Origin: Myxococcaceae bacterium JPH2
GTDB taxonomy: Bacteria > Myxococcota > Myxococcia > Myxococcales > Myxococcaceae
Direction: 5' to 3'
DNA: 64,000 nucleotides
Assembly (NCBI GenBank): GCA_016458225.1
Contig: JAEMGR010000012.1
Location: 62,001 to 126,000 of the forward strand
Part shown: positions 1 to 7,500 of the stretch, in pieces
Layout: each line of letters begins with the position of its first letter
How positions within the stretch are numbered: the first letter of the stretch is position 1
Notes under the pieces: generated by a model
Told to the model about the DNA's origin: nothing
The model's input: only the letters and a program-made list of their open reading frames with translations
Databases searched by the model: none
Program-made: the position numbers and the translations under genes

Positions 1-3000
1 AGCGCGACGCCGAACTCCTCGCGCACGCGGGCGATGAGCTTCACGCCCACCAGCGAGTTGCCCCCCAGCTCGAAGAAGTTGTCGTGGACGCCCACCTGCG
101 CGAGCCCCAGCGTCGTCTCCCAGAGGCGGGCGATGTCCGCCTCCAGCGAGTCGCGCGGCGCCACGTAGGCGTTCTGGAGCGCCGGCCGAGGCGTCTTCTC
201 CTGGCCCAGCGTGGCCTCCTTCTGCACCACGGCCTCCGCCTTCGCGCTGTCCGCGGGCCGGGCCCACTTCTGCGCGCGCGCCTTCAGGCTGCTGGTGGAC
301 ACGGCGACCTGCGACACCGCGCCCAACTGGAGCAGGTGCTCGAACGCCTCCGCGCCCTCGGCGGGGGTAATCGCCAGCGAGCCGAACGGGTTGGAGGTCG
401 CGCCCTCCGCACCCGACTCGAAGCGCCACGCGTCCCAGCCCACGCTCATCCACGGCACCGGCGACTCGTGCGCCATGCGCGCCGCGAAGGCGTCCATGAA
501 CCGGGTGGCCGCCGCGTACGACGCCAGCCCCAGCCCGCCCAGCACCGCCGCGAGCGACGAGGACAAGAGGACGAAGTCGAGCGGACGGCCGCGCAGCACC
601 TCCTCCAGCGCGTACACGCCGAGCACGCGGCCCTGGAAGGTCGCGCGCACGTCCTCGGGGCGCGTGTCCGGGATGGCCCGGAACAGCGCCTGCCCCACGT
701 CACCGGCCGCGTGCACCACGCCGTGCAGCGCGCCGAAGCGAGCCACCGCCGCGTCCACCGCCGCCTGGAGCTGCGCCCGGTCGGACGCGTTGGCCGCGAC
801 CACCAGGACCTCGGCGCCGAGCGCCTCCAGCTCGCGCACCTGCTGGATGCGGCGGCTCACCGCGTCCGTCGCGCCGTGCGAGGCGAGGTGCGCGTCCCAC
901 GTGGCGCGCTCGGGCAGTGCCGTGCGGCTGGCGAGCACCAGCTTCGCGCCCACCTTGCGCGCCAGCACCTGCGCGTGCACGAAGCCCAGCGTGCCGAAGC
1001 CGCCGAGCAGCAGGTACACGCCGCCCGTGCGCAGCGGGAGCTGGGCGGGACGGGCCTGCTCGGCCGGGACGGGCTCGTACGTCTGCGCCCACCGCGCACC
1101 GCCTCGGTAGGCGAGCACGTTCTCCTGGCGAGACGGCGTCGCGCACTCGGACAGCAGTGCCTCCGCGAGCGCGCCCTCCTGCCAGCTCCCCGCCATGGGC
1201 ACGCTCACGTCCACGGCCTTGGCGGACAGGTGCGCATACTCCTGGGGAATCACGAGGCACGGGCCCAGCACCGTCGCCTGCTCGGGGCTGGGGCGCTCAT
1301 CGCCCAGCGCCTGCATGCGGTGCGTGACGGCCACGAGCGACACGGGCCGCGTGCCCGGCTGACGTCCCAGCGCCTGCGCGAGGAACAGCAGTCCGTGGAA
1401 GCCCTTGTCCAGCGCGGGCTCCAGCGCCGCGGCGCCGTGCTCCGGACCCGGCTGCGTGCTCCACAGGTGCAGCACGTGGTCTGGCGCGAGCCCCATCGCC
1501 GAGAGGTTGTCCAGCAGCACGCCGTGGCTCGCGGCGTCGGAGGCGTTCACGGTCCAGTGCCGCTCGGACACCTTCGCGGTGAGGATGCCGGGTGTGAGCG
1601 TGACGACGTCCTGCCCCGCATCCCCCAGCCGCTTCGCGAGCTGCGCGCCCAGGCCCGTGGCCTGGGTGTTCGGCAGGTACAGCCACCAGCACGCCTTCTT
1701 CGCGCTCCATGCGCCCGTGGGGGGCGGCAGGGTGCGCTGCCACGAGGGCAGGTAGAACCAACGGGCCACGGGCTGCTTCTGCTCGGCGGAGGCGCTCTCG
1801 GTGCGCGCGGAATCGCCCGAGTCCTTGCGCGGCTCCACCCAGTGACGCGTCCGCTCGAAGGGCGAGGTGGGCAGCGCCACGCGACGACGGCGCTCGCCGC
1901 CGAGGAAGCTGTCCCAGTTCGGCTCGATGCCCTCCATCCACAGCCGGCCCAGCGTGGCGAGCACGAACTCCACGTCCGCGTGCTGCTCCTTCGGGTGGCG
2001 CAGCGAGGACAGGATGGCGTGCTGCGCGCCCTTGGCGGGGTGCTGCCGCGCCAGAGTGGCCAGCGTGTTGCCGGGGCCCACCTCCAGCAGGATGGCGTCC
2101 GACTCCTTCATCAGCTCCGCCACGCCGTCCGCGAAGCGCACCGCGCCGCGCAGGTGCCGCGCCCAGTAGTCGGGGCTCGTGGCCTCCTCGGACGTCACCC
2201 AGGTACCGGTGACGTTGGACAGGTACGGCATCTGCGGCGCCTGCCGCGTCACCTTGCGCACCGCCTCGCGGAACGCATCGAGGATGGGGTCCATCATCGA
2301 TGAGTGGAACGCGTGCGAGGTGTGCAGCCGCGTGCTGTGCACGCCGCGCGCGGTGAGCTGCTCCACGAGCGCATCCACCGCGGCCGTGGGGCCCGCCACC
2401 ACGCAGGTGGAGGGGCTGTTGACGGCGGCCACGGACAGCCCGCCGGACAGGAGCGGCTTGACCTCCGCCTCCGTCATCGGCACCGCGAGCATGGCGCCCG
2501 TGGGCATGGACTGCATGAGCCGGCCGCGCGCGGCCACCAGCGCCAGCGCGTCATCCAGCGTGAACACGCCCGCCAGGCACGCGGCCACGTACTCGCCGAT
2601 GCTGTGGCCCACCATCGCGTGCGGCTTCACGCCCCACGACATCCACAGCTTCGCGAGCGCGTACTCCACGACGAAGAGCGCGGGCTGCGTGAGCGACGTC
2701 TGCTTGAGCCGCTCCGTGGCCGCCTCGCGCGCCTCCGGGGCGGGGTAGAGCACCGTGCGCAGGTCCAGACCCAGGTGCGCCTTGAGCTTCTGCGCGCACG
2801 CGTCCACCTCGTCACGGAAGGCGGGCTCCTGCTCGTAGAGCTGGCGGCCCATGTCCACGTACTGCGAGCCCTGCCCGCTGAACATGAACATCACCGGGCG
2901 CCCCTCGTTCTCCGAGGCGCCCGTGAAGACGCGGCCGGGCTCGCGCGAGGCCAGCGCCTCCACCAGCTCCGCGGTGCTGCGCGCCACCACCGCGCGGCGC

Positions 3001-4493
3001 TTGGAGAAGCGCTTGCGCCCCTGCTGCAGCGTGAACGCGACGTCCGCGAGCGGCACGTCCGGGTTCTCGCGCAGGTGCGCGACCAGCCGGTCCGTGGCGG
3101 CCTCCAGCGACTGCTCCGTGCGCGCCGACAGCAGCACGAGCTGTCCTCCGCGGCGCGGCGCGTCCGTGGCGGCCTGCGGCGGGGCCTCCTCCAGCACGGC
3201 GTGCGCGTTGGTGCCGCCCATGCCCAGCGAGGTGATGCCCGCGCGGCGCGGCGTCTCTCCCTTGGGGAAGTCGCGCAGCTGCGTGTTCACGAAGAAGGGG
3301 CTGTTGGGGAAGTCACACGCCGGGTTGGGCGTGTCGTAGTTGAGGCTGGGGGGGATCAGCTTGTGGTGTAGCGTGAGCGCCGCCTTGATGAAGCCCACCG
3401 CGCCGGCCGCCGAGTCCAGGTGGCCGATGTTGCTCTTCACCGAGCCGAGCGCACAGAAGCCCTTCTTGTCCGTGCCCGCGCGGAACGCCTGCGTGAGCGC
3501 CGTCACCTCGATGGGGTCGCCCACCACGGTCGCGGTGCCGTGCGCCTCCACGTAGCCGATGGACTCGGGCTCCACGCCGGCCACCGCCTGCGCGAGCGCA
3601 ATCACTTCGGCCTGCCCCTCGACGCTGGGGGCCATGTAGCTGACCTTGTGCGAGCCGTCGTTGTTGACCGCCGAGCCGCGCACCACCGCGTAGATGGTGT
3701 CGCCGTCCTTCAGCGCGTCCTCCAGCCGCTTGAGCACGACGACCGCCGCGCCGTGTCCCGCGACGAAGCCCGCCGCCTTCTCATCGAACGTGTGGCAGTG
3801 CCCGTCCGGCGCGGTGGTGCCACCCTCGTAGTACAGGTAGCCCGCCTTCTCGGGGAAGTGGATGGACACGCCGCCAGCTAGCGCCATGTCGCACTCGTAG
3901 GCGAGCAGGCTCTGGCAGGCGTAGTGGATGCACGTGAGCGACGTGGACGATGACGACTGCACCGTCACGGCGGGGCCCTTCAGATTCATCCGGTAGGCCA
4001 CCTCCGTGGTGAGGCTGTCCTTGTCGTTGCCGATGGACGCCTGGAGGCTCTCCACCGACGCGACGTGCGCCAGGTGCGAGTACAGGTTGGAGAGCAGGTA
4101 CGTGTTCATGCTCATGCCGCCGAACACGCCCACCCGGCCCGGCTGCCGGTCCGGGCTGTAGCCCGCGGTCTCCATCGCCTCCCACGCGCACTCCAGGAAG
4201 ACGCGGTGCTGCGGGTCCATCAGCGCCGCCTCGCGCGGGTTCATGCCGAAGAACGCCGCGTCGAACATGTCGGTGTCGCCGAGCACGCCGCGCGCCTTCA
4301 CGTAGTTGGGCGCGCGCACCATCGCCGGGTCCACGCCTTCCGCGATGAGCTCCTCGTCCGTGAAGAAGGTGATGGTCTCCACCCCTCCGCACAGGTTCTT
4401 CCAGAACTCAGAGATGGTCTTCGCGCCGGGAAGGCGGCCACCCAGACCTACGACGGCGATGCCGTCCACCTCGGGAAGCGTGTCATTGGTCAT
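1..4493 (-). CDS. Type I polyketide synthase module KS-AT-KR-PCP, 3' end beyond the window
   Basis: The reading frame opens at an ATG with a GGGAT element about 10 nt upstream and stays open for 1,497 codons to the left edge, so the protein is incomplete. KS covers about residues 10-430, with EAHGTAT and NIGHLDSAAG supplying the two catalytic His. The nucleophile region reads QSSSSTSL, so Ser182 stands where TACSTS normally has Cys. AT follows, with GHSIGEY (Ser near 631) and HAFH, the malonyl-CoA signature. KR has the NADPH motif GGFGTLG near 1164 and SSS/SYAAAT near 1320; the tetrad Lys is Arg and the Asn is Thr. The module ends in a carrier domain, FFELGGNSL, with the Ppant Ser near 1478. 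It lies 76 bp downstream of the FAAL-NRPS gene on the same strand, so the two are probably one operon and one assembly line. With Ser in the KS, decarboxylative loading or a non-condensing role is possible. The product is unknown. Confidence 0.95.
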   Translation of the reverse strand, partial: MTNDTLPEVDGIAVVGLGGRLPGAKTISEFWKNLCGGVETITFFTDEELIAEGVDPAMVRAPNYVKARGVLGDTDMFDAAFFGMNPREAALMDPQHRVFLECAWEAMETAGYSPDRQPGRVGVFGGMSMNTYLLSNLYSHLAHVASVESLQASIGNDKDSLTTEVAYRMNLKGPAVTVQSSSSTSLTCIHYACQSLLAYECDMALAGGVSIHFPEKAGYLYYEGGTTAPDGHCHTFDEKAAGFVAGHGAAVVVLKRLEDALKDGDTIYAVVRGSAVNNDGSHKVSYMAPSVEGQAEVIALAQAVAGVEPESIGYVEAHGTATVVGDPIEVTALTQAFRAGTDKKGFCALGSVKSNIGHLDSAAGAVGFIKAALTLHHKLIPPSLNYDTPNPACDFPNSPFFVNTQLRDFPKGETPRRAGITSLGMGGTNAHAVLEEAPPQAATDAPRRGGQLVLLSARTEQSLEAATDRLVAHLRENPDVPLADVAFTLQQGRKRFSKRRAVVARSTAELVEALASREPGRVFTGASENEGRPVMFMFSGQGSQYVDMGRQLYEQEPAFRDEVDACAQKLKAHLGLDLRTVLYPAPEAREAATERLKQTSLTQPALFVVEYALAKLWMSWGVKPHAMVGHSIGEYVAACLAGVFTLDDALALVAARGRLMQSMPTGAMLAVPMTEAEVKPLLSGGLSVAAVNSPSTCVVAGPTAAVDALVEQLTARGVHSTRLHTSHAFHSSMMDPILDAFREAVRKVTRQAPQMPYLSNVTGTWVTSEEATSPDYWARHLRGAVRFADGVAELMKESDAILLEVGPGNTLATLARQHPAKGAQHAILSSLRHPKEQHADVEFVLATLGRLWMEGIEPNWDSFLGGERRRRVALPTSPFERTRHWVEPRKDSGDSARTESASAEQKQPVARWFYLPSWQRTLPPPTGAWSAKKACWWLYLPNTQATGLGAQLAKRLGDAGQDVVTLTPGILTAKVSERHWTVNASDAASHGVLLDNLSAMGLAPDHVLHLWSTQPGPEHGAAALEPALDKGFHGLLFLAQALGRQPGTRPVSLVAVTHRMQALGDERPSPEQATVLGPCLVIPQEYAHLSAKAVDVSVPMAGSWQEGALAEALLSECATPSRQENVLAYRGGARWAQTYEPVPAEQARPAQLPLRTGGVYLLLGGFGTLGFVHAQVLARKVGAKLVLASRTALPERATWDAHLASHGATDAVSRRIQQVRELEALGAEVLVVAANASDRAQLQAAVDAAVARFGALHGVVHAAGDVGQALFRAIPDTRPEDVRATFQGRVLGVYALEEVLRGRPLDFVLLSSSLAAVLGGLGLASYAAATRFMDAFAARMAHESPVPWMSVGWDAWRFESGAEGATSNPFGSLAITPAEGAEAFEHLLQLGAVSQVAVSTSSLKARAQKWARPADSAKAEAVVQKEATLGQEKTPRPALQNAYVAPRDSLEADIARLWETTLGLAQVGVHDNFFELGGNSLVGVKLIARVREEFGVA

Positions 4494-4569
4494 GTGCAAA
4501 ATCCCGTGTCATCAAAACGTATGAACCTGTGCCGCCTTGCGTGTGTAGACCAGGGGTCCCACGCGAGGC

Positions 4570-7500
4570 CTACTTGCCGCGACCGCGGGCCTGCTGCCGG
4601 CGGGCTTGTGCAGCCCGACGTCGCTCCGCCTCGTCCTTGAGCTTCTGCGCGGCGGCGCCGCTGTCCTCGTCTTTGCGGGACAGGTGCTGGGCGAGCGCGC
4701 TGACCGTGGTGAACTTGAACATGTCCACCAAGGCCAGGTTGGCGCCCAGTTCCTCGCGCAGGCGACGGTGCGCCTGAGCGATGAGCATGGAGTTGCCTCC
4801 CAGCTCGAAGAAGTTGTCGTGCAGCCCCACGCGCTCCACCTTCAGCACGGACTGCCAGATGGTGGCGACGCTGCGCTCCACCGCGCTCTGCGGCGGGGCG
4901 TAGGCGGCGGCCGTGGCCAGCTTGGCGCCCTCGGGCGCGGGCAGGGCCTTCGCGTCCACCTTCCCGTGCGGGGTGAGCGGCAGCGACGCGAGCGGCACAT
5001 ACGCGGACGGCAGCATGTACGGCGGCAGCGCCTCGGAGAGGAAGGCGTGCAGGTCCGTGTGCGTGGGCGCGGGCTCTCCGAGCACCACGTAGGCCACGAG
5101 CCGCTTGTCGCCCGGCGAGTCCTCGCGGGCCATGAGGAACGCCTCGCGCACGGCCGGGTGGCGGCGCACGGCGGCGGCCACTTCACCCAGCTCGATGCGG
5201 AAGCCGCGGATCTTCACCTGGTCGTCCGCGCGAGACAGGAACTCGAGCACGCCCTCGGTGCTCCAGCGCGCCATGTCGCCCGTGCGGTAGAGCCTGGACC
5301 CGGGCTGGAAGGGATTGGCCACGAAGCGCTCGGACGTCAGCTCCGGACGGCGCCAGTAGCCGCGCGCCAGTCCCAATCCGCCCACGTACAGCTCGCCCGG
5401 CGCGCCCACCGGCAAGAGGTTGCGCTCGCCATCCAGCACGTAGACGTCCGTGTTGATGATGGGGCGGCCAATCGGCACCCACGTGTGCCCCTGGAGGTCC
5501 TCGACCTTCAGGTGGTGGTACGTGGTGCAGACCGTGGTCTCGGTGAGGCCGTAGCCGTTGACCACCGGCGTGGTGCCCAGGAGCTTCTCCACGTCGCCGG
5601 CCACCAGCGCCTCGCCACCGCTCAGCACGAGCTTGAGGGGCGGCAGCTCGTCCTTGCGCGCGTTGAGGCCCGCGATGACCGCGGGCACCGTGCTGACGAT
5701 GCTCACGGTGTGCCGCGAGATGAGGCCGAAGAGCTTCTCCTGGTCGAGGATCTCATCCTCGGTGGGCAGCACCAGCGCGCCGCCCACGCACAGCAGCGGG
5801 AGGATTTCGCCCACGAAGCTGGCCGAGGACACGGACGTGAGGGGCAGCATCCGGTCGCCCGCGTCCGGGTGGTACGACTCGAGGAACGAGCGCACCAGGT
5901 TCGCCAGACCGCCGTGCTCCAGCATCACGCCCTTGGGCTGACCCGTGGATCCGGACGTGTACACGAGGCACGCGAGGTCCCCGGCCTTGGCCACCGCGGG
6001 CGCGGGCAGCGAGGTGCTCGCCGCGGCGCTCCAGTCGATGTCCTGATCCACGTTCACCAGCCGCGTCGCCGCGCCCGAGGGCAGCACGCGCCGCAGCGAC
6101 GAGTGGGTGAGCAGCAGGGCGGCCTGGGCATCCTCGAGGATGAAGGCCAGTCGCTCCGCGGGGTAGGCCGGATCGATGGGCGCGTACGCCGCGCCCGCGG
6201 ACAGCACGCCCAGCACCGACACGAGCGTCTCCACCGAGCGCTCCAGGCACAGGCCCACCACGTCGCCCGGCTTCACGCCGTGCTCGCGCAGCCAGACGGC
6301 CAGGTGGCCCGCGCGCTGGCTCAGCTCGCGGTAGCTCAGGCTCGCGTCCTGGAAGAAGACCGCGATGTTCTCCGGCGTGCGCGCGACCTGCGCGGCGAAC
6401 AGCGCGGGCAGCATGTCCGCGTCCGTCAGCGGCACGCGCGGGCCCCGCCATGTCTCCAGGAGCTGCTGCTGCTCGGCCTTCGTCAGCACGGGCAGGGCCG
6501 CGAGCGACTGGCTCGGATGCGCGACGATGCCGGTCAGCAGCGTGCGCAGGTGGCCCGCCATGCGCTCCACGGTGGCCGCGTCGAACAGGTCGGTGTTGAA
6601 CTCGAAGGACGCCACCAGCTCGCCGTCCGCCTCGCCCATGGTGAGCGTGAGGTCGAACTGCGCATCCTGGTGCTCCAGCACCAGCGACTCGATGGGCAGC
6701 CCCGCTACCTGGGCCCGAGCGCCGGGGATGTCCAGGGAGAAGGGCGTGAGGCCGCGCTCATCCAGCTTGGAGGCGCGCTGGTAGACGAACATCACCTGGA
6801 ACAGCGGCGAGCGGCTCTGGTCGCGCACCGGCTGGATGCGATCCACCAGTGTGCTGAAGGGGTAGTCCTGGTGCTCCAGCGCCCCGAGCATCGTCGTGCG
6901 CGTCTGGGCCAGGTAGTCCGTGAAGGAGAGCGTGGGCGAGGGCCGCGTGCGCACCACGAGCGGGTTGACGAAGTAGCCCGTCACCTGCGCCAGCTCCGCG
7001 CGTCCACGGCCCGCGCTCACCACGCCGAGCGTGAAGTCCTGCTGGCCCGTGTAGCGGTGCAGGAGCGCCTGGAAGGACGCCTGGAGCACCATGTTGGGCG
7101 TGGCGCCCTGCTCACGCGCGAGTGCCTTCACGGCCTCGGTGAGCTTCGCGTCCAGCCGCGTGGCGAACACCTGCCCGTGGTACGTCTGCACGGGCGGGCG
7201 CGGGCGATCCGTGGGCAGCTCCAGCACCGGCAGCGGGCCGGAGAGCTGCTCGCGCCAGTACTTCTCCAGCGCCGCGCCGCGAGCACCCGCGAGCATCTCC
7301 GCCTGCCACCGCGCGTAGTCCGCGTAGCTGCGAGACGGCGCCGCCAGCGCGGGCTGCTTGCCCAGGCGCAGCGCGGGGTAGAGCGCGTCCAACTCCTCGG
7401 CCATCACCGCCAGCGACCAGAAGTCCGTGACGATGTGGTGCAGGGCGATGAGCAGCGCGTGGTCATCCGCCGCGCGGGTGAAGAGGCGCACGCGCAGGAG

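Noticed and set aside
84-3371. Long plus-strand frames opposite the PKS gene
   Set aside because: Arg/His/Gln-rich shadow translation without motifs; the minus strand encodes AT, KR and carrier domains in one frame.
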